From positions 1 to 64,000 of IMG/VR virus record IMGVR_UViG_3300035698_022190: a stretch of DNA of 64,000 nucleotides; one strand, given 5' to 3'. Below the pieces are notes generated by a model. That model was not told where the DNA came from and made no database searches. It saw only the letters and a list, made by a program, of their open reading frames with translations. The translations under genes were made by a program, and so were the position numbers. The DNA comes from a virus. This document shows positions 8,572 through 15,171 of the stretch, piece by piece (positions within the stretch are counted from its first letter, which is position 1; the number at the start of each line of letters is the position of its first letter).

Positions 8572-10598
8572 TTAGTGAACCCATTCTCTAGCAATTGCTG
8601 GGTCTACTTCCATAGGTACAGAAGGGGCATAGTGATTGAAAGCACCAACCATGGCGGTCTTTACATGCTCTGCAACTTCTTCAGCTTCATCTTTATGTAC
8701 TTCCACTAGTATTTCATCATGAATCGCATTAATGATTTTAGCATCATATTTTTCTTTATCAAAAAGTCTTTTTAATCGACACATAGCTAATTTAGTAGTA
8801 CTAGCACCACATCCTTGGAAAGGAAGGTTCTTCGCAATATTAAATGCGTGTGCAACCTGTCTGGAGTCATCCCAATCAAAAGTTGTTAAGTCCCGACGAC
8901 GACCATCTAATGGTGATAAAGCATATTTATTTCTAGCAGCATCTGTTGTTAGCCCGTCTAAAGTCTTTTTAATATAAGTAAATGTTGCGAAATATTTATT
9001 CATTAAATTACGTGCTTCCTTTATTTCAATACCTAAATTTAAAGATAATTTCATAGGACCAATACCATATATTAATCCAAAGGTTAGAGACTTGGCGGGT
9101 GTTCTATACTTCTTTTTCATATCATCTTTTAATTTTCCTTTATCATCAAAAAATGTGTCATAAGGAATATTATAAATTAAGCTAGCTGAATAGCTATGGA
9201 GATCCATATTGTTTTGTAGAGCATATAAAAACTTAGGCTCTTGTGTTAAATGTGCTAATAATCTTAGTTCTTGCAGTTAATTCTCAGTTTTCACTGAGGA
9301 CTGGACTCTCTCTTCACCCAATAGGGTGCGCCGTATATAGTCTCTACACTTGCCCGGAAAAATACTTTCCTGCTAGCTCGGGATTGCCATATCAAGTGAC
9401 TTAGGTTTCCCCGAATTAGCGGCGTTTTCACTTATAAATTTCTTTATAAGGGAGCCTTGCAAAAATCTTTCATGCTTTCTTTCAAGAAAGTCAAGAAAAA
9501 TCTTTTATGTTGACCCGAAAAGTCTGCTGAGATTATTCTGTAATTTGGATCTTGTGCAATAAATGCTGCACGATATTCTGCTGCTGCGGGAATGTTTGTC
9601 ATATTAGGATTTCGGGAAGCATATCTTCCTGAGTCTGCTCCAAGCTGTACAAAGTTGGAGTGAACGCGTCCATCAATAGTTGAAACATTTTGCTCTAAAA
9701 ACTCTTTTCCATACGTAGTAATTTTCTTTTGTTGGCCTCTGTACTCAAGCAAAGCTTCCACTGCTGGATGTTTTACTTTTTTTAAAGCAGCTTCACTGGT
9801 CGATGTTAAACGCGTACGGGTTAAATCATTTAAAATTGGCAACAATTGTTTAGGTGAGTTATAGTTTATATCTAAATTACCAAACAAATCTTTTTGACAA
9901 AATTTTTCAAAGAATTTGTCCAACTTAGTTTTTGCTATATCTGCCTGTTTAACAGCAATATCTTTTAAAGCAAGCCAGCTGTCCCTATCTAAAAATATAC
10001 CATTTATTTCCATATCAGCCGTTACCTTAGTAGTTTCATATTCTAAAGTAGACAGTTCTTTCATTCCTCGTGCATTTAAAAGTTTTTGGATTTTTTTATA
10101 AATTGGTATTAAATATTGAACATCGTCTCCGGCATATTCTAGCTGGCGTTCAGTAAATTCTTGGCCCCACTTCATTCCAACAAAAGTGGTTTGTTGTGTT
10201 TTATCTAAAGCGTGTCCTAAATACTTTAAAGCAACAGAGTTAAAACTAGCACTTTGTTTTTTACCTTGATTTAGTAACTGCTCTCCAATCATAGTGCACT
10301 TTACTGATGGTAAATCATACCCAAAATTTGTTTTTATCATTCCATAATCAAATTTTGCATTGTGTATTACACAAGTGACATCTTTGTCAACAATCCAATC
10401 TAGCACTTTATAGATATGAGTACCTAGCCTATAAACATCAAAAACAAACTGTTCTTTTTCATCTCCTATTTGCAATAATAAAACTTTTGCTTCTAGGGGA
10501 TCAAGACCCGTTGTTTCCGTATCTAAAGCGACCATAGGCTGTCGACGCAAATAAGTTAAGGCTGCATCTAAGTCACTTTCTGATTTTATATATAACAT
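8572..10598 (-). CDS. polA: Family A DNA polymerase, interrupted by a group I intron
   Basis: Two exons: 10598-9513 (362 codons) and 9273-8572 (233 codons plus stop), joined across a 239-base intron to give about 595 residues. The 3'-5' exonuclease motifs are D26/E28 (ALDTETTGL), N80/D84 and Y155/D159. Polymerase motif A is SADFSG joined to QELRLLAHLT, with the catalytic Asp about residue 359. Motif B is RTPAKSLTFGLIYG and motif C is IHDEILVEV. There is no 5'-nuclease domain, as is usual in phage. Read without splicing, the frame ends shortly inside the intron. Two separate open frames would wrongly suggest a split or broken gene. Confidence 0.9.
9274..9512 (-). ncRNA. ORF-less group I self-splicing intron in polA
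   Basis: The 5' exon ends in U (TCGGGT) and the intron ends in G (TTAACTG) before CAAGAACTA, satisfying the group I rule, and joining restores polymerase motif A. On the minus strand the core elements are visible: a P-like segment (TTCGGGGAAACCTAAG), a Q-like segment (GGCAATCCCGAGC), an R-like segment (GTAGAGACTATATACGG) and a 3' segment (GAGAGTCCAGTCCTC). At 239 nt it is minimal and carries no endonuclease gene. Exact ends could move by a few bases because CAA flanks both junctions. Confidence 0.85.
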
Positions 10599-10610
10599 CT
10601 GTTAAAATGG

Positions 10611-11423
10611 TTATTTATTATCACCCATAAAGTATCGTAATTGATCAGATCTCTTTCTATTTTTCAGCTTATCAATAACTTTTTCTTTAATTTGTCTTAC
10701 GCGTTCTCGTGTAAGCCCTATATCTATACCTATTTCTTTTAATGTATATGGTCTAACCTCATTAATTCCAAAATACATATAGATAATATCCCGCTCTCGT
10801 GGCGTAAATTCTTCTAAAACCAATTCCAATTCGTTTTTGAAAAGCTCTATATTACGCTCAATTTCTTCTGAAGACAATTCTGCAGGTATAACTGTTGTTA
10901 AATCTTGCTCATCATCGGTATGTGGCTCGTCCAAAGCAATAACTGTATAATTAAAAATAGCATCTTTAAGAGCTATACCTTCTTCTAAATAATCTTCTAA
11001 TTCCCAATCTGTTGGTTCTCGCTCTAACTCCTGCAATAAAAATTCGCGTGCTTTCGAAATTTTAGTCACATTAGTAATTTTATTTAAGGGCAAACGTATA
11101 AGTTTTGAATTTTCATGGATGGCATTTATAATACTCTGACGAATCCACCAAACTCCATAAGTAATGAATTTGACATTTTTTGCTACGTCAAATTTATGAT
11201 AAGCTTTTACTAATCCATAATTTCCTTCACATATTAATTCTTCTAGAGTAAGCCCTTGATTTTGATATTTTTTTGCTACAGATACAACAAATCTTAGATT
11301 AGCATTCATTAATTGTTCATATGCTAACGTATCCCCAGCTTGTGCCTCAGCAAACAGCTTGTGTTCCTTTTCTTTTGCAAAAGGTTCGTACTGTTTTATA
11401 CTATTTAAATATAATGTTAGCAT
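10611..11423 (-). CDS. RNA polymerase sigma factor, RpoD-like (early block)
   Basis: 270 residues. Region 2 is plain: ANLRFVVSVAKKYQNQGLTL, then EGNYGLVKAYHKFD and FITYGVWWIRQSI (about residues 42-100). Region 3 begins with LIRLPLNKITNV, and region 4 ends with the helix-turn-helix TLKEIGIDIGLTRERVRQIK (about 225-250). Region 1.1 is absent. The RLPLNK stretch resembles Bacteroidota primary sigma factors more than Firmicutes or Proteobacteria. It would redirect host RNA polymerase to phage promoters. An AGGAA site precedes the ATG. Confidence 0.9.
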   Translation of the reverse strand: MLTLYLNSIKQYEPFAKEKEHKLFAEAQAGDTLAYEQLMNANLRFVVSVAKKYQNQGLTLEELICEGNYGLVKAYHKFDVAKNVKFITYGVWWIRQSIINAIHENSKLIRLPLNKITNVTKISKAREFLLQELEREPTDWELEDYLEEGIALKDAIFNYTVIALDEPHTDDEQDLTTVIPAELSSEEIERNIELFKNELELVLEEFTPRERDIIYMYFGINEVRPYTLKEIGIDIGLTRERVRQIKEKVIDKLKNRKRSDQLRYFMGDNK

Positions 11424-11431
11424 ATTAATTC

Positions 11432-12154
11432 CTATATGGTTAAAGTATAAAAAGATTTATTATTTTTTCCAAAATTTCCTAACCCTATTATAATTGGAAA
11501 TTCATCTTCATGTCTTACGTAATTGTGGTGATGGTGCCCGTGTATATAATATCTAGGCTTTATATAGTCTAATAGCATCCTTAGTTCCCTAGAACCTTCC
11601 TCTCTTTTGACATTGTGCCTAATAGGTAAGCACCCCATCGCAGCTTGATGTGTTACTAAAATATCGATTGGAACTTGATCGTGGGTTTTTCTAATATTTT
11701 CAATATCTTCTAAAGTAAAAAATCTGCGGTCTTTTCCTATTAATGTTTTTGGATCACGGTTTATTTTGATAGCTGAACGAATGCCTCCTAAACAAGAGAT
11801 TTGAACAGTACTATCTATGTGCCCTAAAAGTGCACTACGCGGGGAAAAGTGTATATTTTTTGTTGCTAAATAATCAACATCAATATTATAATCATCGTGT
11901 ATACCGCCCATAAAATATACCGGAACTTTAAATCGAGGTATTTTATCAGTTTCATACATTGTAATGAATGATTCCATATTCACACGTGTATTGGGAATTT
12001 TCCAATCAGCATCTGTTTTGGCTGCGGCTTTGCTTGAAAACAACCCAAAGTCCCCAACCTGTACAAAAAACTTTGTTTTTTTCTTTTTTCTAGTTAATCT
12101 AACAAATTGAGAAAAGTTGCTATGTACATCTCCTACAAAAGTGATTTCTGTCAT
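11432..12154 (-). CDS. Calcineurin-like metallophosphoesterase
   Basis: 240 residues from the ATG at 12154, chosen because AGGAGA lies seven bases upstream; an in-frame ATG 11 codons earlier lacks this. The metal-binding series is visible: GDVHSN, GDFG, GGIHDD (in place of GNHD), a His in LVTHQAAMG, and the terminal IHGHHHHNY. It hydrolyses a phosphoester; whether the substrate is RNA ends, cyclic phosphate or a nucleotide cannot be told. It has its own terminator-separated position upstream of the sigma factor gene. Confidence 0.8.
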   Translation of the reverse strand: MTEITFVGDVHSNFSQFVRLTRKKKKTKFFVQVGDFGLFSSKAAAKTDADWKIPNTRVNMESFITMYETDKIPRFKVPVYFMGGIHDDYNIDVDYLATKNIHFSPRSALLGHIDSTVQISCLGGIRSAIKINRDPKTLIGKDRRFFTLEDIENIRKTHDQVPIDILVTHQAAMGCLPIRHNVKREEGSRELRMLLDYIKPRYYIHGHHHHNYVRHEDEFPIIIGLGNFGKNNKSFYTLTI

Positions 12155-12177
12155 AGTCTTCTCCTGGTTAAATATAA

Positions 12178-12205
12178 AAAGGGTCAATCATAAGACTGGC
12201 CCTTT
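12178..12205 (-). terminator. Intrinsic terminator after the small membrane-protein operon
   Basis: On the minus strand, AAAGGGCCAGTC pairs with GATTGACCCTTT (one mismatch, one G-U) around TTAT and is followed by TTTATATTT. It lies between the holin-like gene and the phosphoesterase gene. Confidence 0.7.
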
Positions 12206-12229
12206 AAATAAACGTTTATTTAAGTAATA

Positions 12230-12466
12230 CTATCGGTTTTCGTAATAGCGTGTTACACCATCAACAATTCCTTGCCCGCCTATATAAGCGACGCCAATAG
12301 CTACTAATCCGGTCACAACAATATCTAGTTTGTCGGCAGGCATTTTAGAAAATCCAATTGATGTTATAACTGCAATTTCAAGTAGAACAGTTCAAAACTT
12401 GGTTCTAAGTAGCTTGCTCTTCAGTACTTCCTTGACTGTGTCCGGGGTCTTTGATTTTTCTGCCAT
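12230..12466 (-). CDS. Holin-like small membrane protein with in-frame UGA (Trp)
   Basis: 78 residues starting MAEKSKTPDTVKEV and ending RYYENR before TAG. TGA in FWTVLLEIAV is read as Trp; in the standard code only a 37-residue fragment from an internal ATG remains. There is a charged N-terminus, then two hydrophobic segments (about residues 24-40 and 49-68, DIVVTGLVAIGVAYIGG). It overlaps the upstream 107-residue gene by 62 bases in another frame and is followed by a terminator. Size and topology fit a class II holin or other small phage membrane protein. It is the only minus-strand gene in which I found TGA used as sense. Confidence 0.6.
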
Positions 12467-12728
12467 CTTTATTTGTATATACTTTTTCACCTTTCGGCCC
12501 AAGTACATATCCTGGGTAATTATCTTTTTTTAATTGATCACACACAAAACATGTTTTATAAACCCTGTTTTGACTACACTTTTCTGGGTTATGCCAATTA
12601 TGAAAAGTCCAATCAAACTCATCGTCCGAAACATCCATATCTGATTGTGTGCTCCAAATTTCATTAAAGTCCACACTCTGTGCTTTAGGTTTTGTGTCGT
12701 GAATACCTAATTTATCTTTTATATCCAT
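12405..12728 (-). CDS. Hypothetical protein with Cys cluster (107 aa)
   Basis: No family is recognised. The N-terminus is acidic with three Trp (all TGG; EIW, FDW, HNW), followed by a CSQ...TCFVCDQ cluster that could bind a metal. A Gly/Lys-rich tail includes YVLGPKGEKVYTNKDGRK and ends STEEQAT. It sits between two small membrane-protein genes in a unit bounded by a promoter (12943-12971) and a terminator (12178-12205). It shares 62 bases with the downstream gene in a different frame. Confidence 0.6.
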   Translation of the reverse strand: MDIKDKLGIHDTKPKAQSVDFNEIWSTQSDMDVSDDEFDWTFHNWHNPEKCSQNRVYKTCFVCDQLKKDNYPGYVLGPKGEKVYTNKDGRKIKDPGHSQGSTEEQAT

Positions 12729-12760
12729 ACAATTGTACGGTTATCCTATGTCTTTATCCA

Positions 12761-12937
12761 TTACCGAAACCAGCCTTTATGTGTAAACCACGCATAAAAG
12801 CTAAAGCTTCCCGCAGCCACTAAAGATAGATAGGTTAAAGTCTCGGAATTATAATGATCCCCGATTCCGCCTATTATACTAGTGCATACAACTGCTACTA
12901 TGAATCCCATAGTCAGTGTTTTTTTATTTATCTTCAT
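12761..12937 (-). CDS. Small membrane protein (58 aa)
   Basis: MKINKKTLTMG is followed by a hydrophobic segment, FIVAVVCTSIIGGIG, and a second one, TYLSLVAAGSFSFYAWF, with a positive end (THKGWFR). Trp codons are TGG. The ATG lies five bases after the -10 hexamer of a TTGTAA-17-TATATT promoter, so the mRNA is probably leaderless. It is first gene of a three-gene unit ending in the holin-like gene. A lysis or membrane-remodelling role is possible but unproven. Confidence 0.6.
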   Translation of the reverse strand: MKINKKTLTMGFIVAVVCTSIIGGIGDHYNSETLTYLSLVAAGSFSFYAWFTHKGWFR

Positions 12938-12942
12938 AGTTT

Positions 12943-12971
12943 AATATAACAAATTTTAACGAAAATTACAA
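12943..12971 (-). promoter_or_regulatory. Sigma70-type promoter, TTGTAA-17-TATATT, leaderless
   Basis: Read on the minus strand: -35 TTGTAA (12971-12966), 17-bp spacer, -10 TATATT (12948-12943), then five bases (AAACT) and the ATG of the 58-residue membrane protein gene at 12937. It begins exactly after the stop codon of the E1-like gene. Confidence 0.75.
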
Positions 12972-13559
12972 TTAAAATTTATGTATAAATGTTGGCGGAT
13001 TCACCTCCCCACGGAGCCAGTTTAATATATATTGAGAACCAATACAGCCAATAATTTTATTACCGTTCTGTACTATACCAGCTTGCTTTTCATATTCGAG
13101 CTGACAACTACCGTCTTTTACATCTTTAGGTATTGTCAACATCATAGCTTCGAGAGTATTATTTTTATTTTTAGTAAAGGCTGCAATAGCGCGCCCCTCA
13201 GAACGAAGGTCTATCCAATAAAAATCGTTTTTTTCTGCGGTTTCAAATAATAATTTTCTAAACTTTGTATTATCTACCGCACATACAACACAGTCATATC
13301 CATCTAATTCTTTTGCTTTTGTAACGCGTTCTGTTTTTCCTGTAAAACCATACCTAGCTGAAATCGATTCAGCTTTTTCATCAGTGACATCTTCCATACC
13401 AAAATTTTGATATGAGAGGTTATCCATGTCCACAGTGTCATCATCTACAAAAGTAATAAAAGCGTCGTTTAATTGGCTATGTTCATTTAAATCATATAAA
13501 TGAAATGCTAACCATGAGCCAATTCCGCCTGCCCCAACAACTAAAATATTCTTAGTCAT
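12972..13559 (-). CDS. E1-like (ThiF family) ubiquitin-activating-type enzyme
   Basis: 195 residues. It has a Rossmann nucleotide-binding motif, VVGAGGIGSW (residues 7-16), the adenylation segment FVDDDTVDMDNLSYQNFG (37-54), and CAVDNTKFR (93-101), followed by WIDLRSEGR. Cys152 (DGSCQ) and Cys172 are candidate catalytic thiols; no CxxC zinc pairs are seen. ThiF/E1 proteins adenylate the C-terminal glycine of a ubiquitin-like protein. The start follows the JAB stop directly, with AGGAG inside the end of the JAB gene, so the two are translationally coupled. It is the last gene of the Ubl cassette. Confidence 0.85.
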   Translation of the reverse strand: MTKNILVVGAGGIGSWLAFHLYDLNEHSQLNDAFITFVDDDTVDMDNLSYQNFGMEDVTDEKAESISARYGFTGKTERVTKAKELDGYDCVVCAVDNTKFRKLLFETAEKNDFYWIDLRSEGRAIAAFTKNKNNTLEAMMLTIPKDVKDGSCQLEYEKQAGIVQNGNKIIGCIGSQYILNWLRGEVNPPTFIHKF

Positions 13560-14030
13560 CTAATCTCCTATTAAATTTATTTGTGAAGGTTCAAAACTTC
13601 TATTTATTCCATCATAAAAAAAAACGTTTGTTTTCTTTTCTAGTAATGAAAAGATGGGATAAAATCCAGCGTATCCCGCGCCGTATATATCTGTTACAGA
13701 AGGTTGCGCAATATGGTTTGGATGTGTATGAAAGATGCCAATAAAATCTTTTTTTGCACCTTTATTCATTAATGTAGTCTGTTTTAATACTTGAAAAAAC
13801 TCGTTTGGATCTGGCACATAGTGAACTTCTGTTTTTAAATTTTGTGTTCCTATAAGCTTTTTCTCAAAGTTTTGTCCTGCTACATTTGTCATACTAATAA
13901 ACTCATTACATTCAGAGTTTTTATCATCTGTTTTTAAACCGAGCAAAGCCCCAACCACTTCATGACCAGGACTTGTTTCGCCATATTTATGCATCTCTGT
14001 CCATACAGATTTCTGCATATTTAAAATCAT
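13560..14030 (-). CDS. JAB/MPN-domain (JAMM) metallopeptidase
   Basis: 156 residues with a complete JAMM signature: Glu24 (HEVVGALLG), then His101-x-His103-x7-Ser111-x2-Asp114 (HTHPNHIAQPSVTD). These ligate the catalytic zinc in deubiquitinase-type peptidases. In bacterial and phage Ubl operons such enzymes cleave or mature the Ubl. Neighbours are an E1-like gene (0-base gap downstream), and one base separates it from the upstream 268-residue gene. Some phage JAB proteins act in tail assembly, but this one lies in the early block with Ubl and E1 genes, which favours a Ubl role. Confidence 0.85.
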   Translation of the reverse strand: MILNMQKSVWTEMHKYGETSPGHEVVGALLGLKTDDKNSECNEFISMTNVAGQNFEKKLIGTQNLKTEVHYVPDPNEFFQVLKQTTLMNKGAKKDFIGIFHTHPNHIAQPSVTDIYGAGYAGFYPIFSLLEKKTNVFFYDGINRSFEPSQINLIGD

Positions 14031-14031
14031 T

Positions 14032-14838
14032 TTATGCTTGTGCCGTTGAGCCTGGTGTAAATGTAAATCTACACAGCGGGTTTAAACCTAATTCTTTACA
14101 AATTGCATTTTCTGATTTTCTACCGAAACGCATTTTAAAATTGTTTACAACCCAAGCTCTACTTGCATTTACAAGGCGATTGGCACCTAAAACATCTTTT
14201 GAGTTTGGTCCATATATTGCGTATATTAAGCCATTAGATACCCATAAGTCACGCGCAGCATTATCCATAGTTTTATGGCTAGCCTGCTCCATTAAAATAC
14301 CAGGAGTATTTTGCCGCATTGGCCAGAGTTCACCCAATACGGGCAATGCTATGTGCACTAAGTGTGTCTCATTAGTACCAGTTGGGTGATCATTATCTAC
14401 ACGCCCATAAATACCTTTGTGTCTTTTATAATAATTATGTATTTGTACGTTAGTTTTAGAAATACCTAACGTAGCCAAGTGCGCAGAAATATTAACCCAA
14501 CTTAATCCTTTATTTTCAACTAAATCGCATATGTATTCAAAAGGCGTTGTGGGAAGAACCGTAGCGCCCCAGCCTAAATTATGCCAGGTGACTTTTTCTT
14601 CTTTTAATCGTTTACCTAATTTGTGAACAGTAATCCCTAATTTTTCTGCCAATTCTTTTTGCGTTATTTTATTTCCAACGGTGCCTGCAGTAAAAGTAGC
14701 AGTTTGTTTTTTACCAAAAATAACTGTTGCATCTTTTGTCATATGACCCTTTCTTAAAACTTCGCCCAGAACTCTGGAAAATTTTGGTATGCGGGGCAAT
14801 TTCGCGGTTGTCATGTTTGCTTTTGTCTCTTTCTTCAC
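14032..14838 (-). CDS. Helix-turn-helix hypothetical protein in the Ubl cassette
   Basis: 268 residues. The start is the GTG at 14838, with AGGAAA upstream (alternative ATG at 14814). An N-terminal helix-turn-helix is suggested by ITQKELAEKLGITVHKLGKR, and a second helical repeat by WVNISAHLATLGISKTNVQI. The remainder (HIALPVLGELWP, then a basic SRAWVVNNFKMRFGRK) is not recognised. I see no clear E2-type catalytic Cys site. It could regulate the cassette or act as target or adaptor; this is open. The JAB gene follows after one base, but a terminator separates it from the upstream Ubl gene. Confidence 0.6.
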   Translation of the reverse strand: MKKETKANMTTAKLPRIPKFSRVLGEVLRKGHMTKDATVIFGKKQTATFTAGTVGNKITQKELAEKLGITVHKLGKRLKEEKVTWHNLGWGATVLPTTPFEYICDLVENKGLSWVNISAHLATLGISKTNVQIHNYYKRHKGIYGRVDNDHPTGTNETHLVHIALPVLGELWPMRQNTPGILMEQASHKTMDNAARDLWVSNGLIYAIYGPNSKDVLGANRLVNASRAWVVNNFKMRFGRKSENAICKELGLNPLCRFTFTPGSTAQA

Positions 14839-14866
14839 TTAATTGTTTCCTGTTTAAAATTAAAAT

Positions 14867-14888
14867 GGGGGCAAGTTACCCTGCCCCC
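14867..14888 (-). terminator. Intrinsic terminator between Ubl and downstream cassette genes
   Basis: A perfect 7-bp stem, GGGGGCA with TGCCCCC, and an eight-base loop, followed on the minus strand by ATTTTAATTTT. It would limit read-through from the Ubl gene into the HTH, JAB and E1 genes. Confidence 0.75.
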
Positions 14889-14897
14889 TATAATATC

Positions 14898-15149
14898 TTA
14901 ACCGCCTACTAGGGCGTTTGTTAACGTAATGTCTGCTGCGTTGATAAGAATATCAACTGTTAGCTGTACGGGATTCATTTGAATTCCGTCAATATAACAC
15001 CATTTGCTATGATTATTACATTGGTCTAAGACGCGCTCTAAAGCTGCATTTGGGTATTCTTCATACTCATCATGACCACGGCTACTTACTACTTTGATCA
15101 TAATACGTGCTTTTAGTTCTTCCGTTACGTTTACGGGTTTTTGTTTCAT
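14898..15149 (-). CDS. Ubiquitin-like (beta-grasp) protein with C-terminal GG
   Basis: 83 residues ending ALVGG immediately before the stop, the exposed di-glycine needed for E1 activation, with no tail to remove. The order KARIMIKVVSSRG (strands 1-2), PNAALERVLDQCNN (helix), KWCYIDGIQM (strands 3-4) and a final ITLTNALVGG fits a beta-grasp ubiquitin fold of normal size. Evidence is fold pattern, length, GG terminus and the neighbouring E1 and JAB genes; no direct sequence identity to eukaryotic ubiquitin is claimed. A terminator follows, and a 735-residue gene lies 22 bases upstream. Confidence 0.75.
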   Translation of the reverse strand: MKQKPVNVTEELKARIMIKVVSSRGHDEYEEYPNAALERVLDQCNNHSKWCYIDGIQMNPVQLTVDILINAADITLTNALVGG

Positions 15150-15171
15150 TGTCTGTTTTGGTTAAAGTACT

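Noticed and set aside
8572-10598. DNA polymerase as two genes or an inactive gene
   Set aside because: Joining at the group I splice sites restores motif A exactly; the intervening sequence has group I core elements.
14032-14838. E2-like conjugating enzyme in the Ubl cassette
   Set aside because: No HPN-Cys or other E2 catalytic arrangement could be recognised; helix-turn-helix features fit better.
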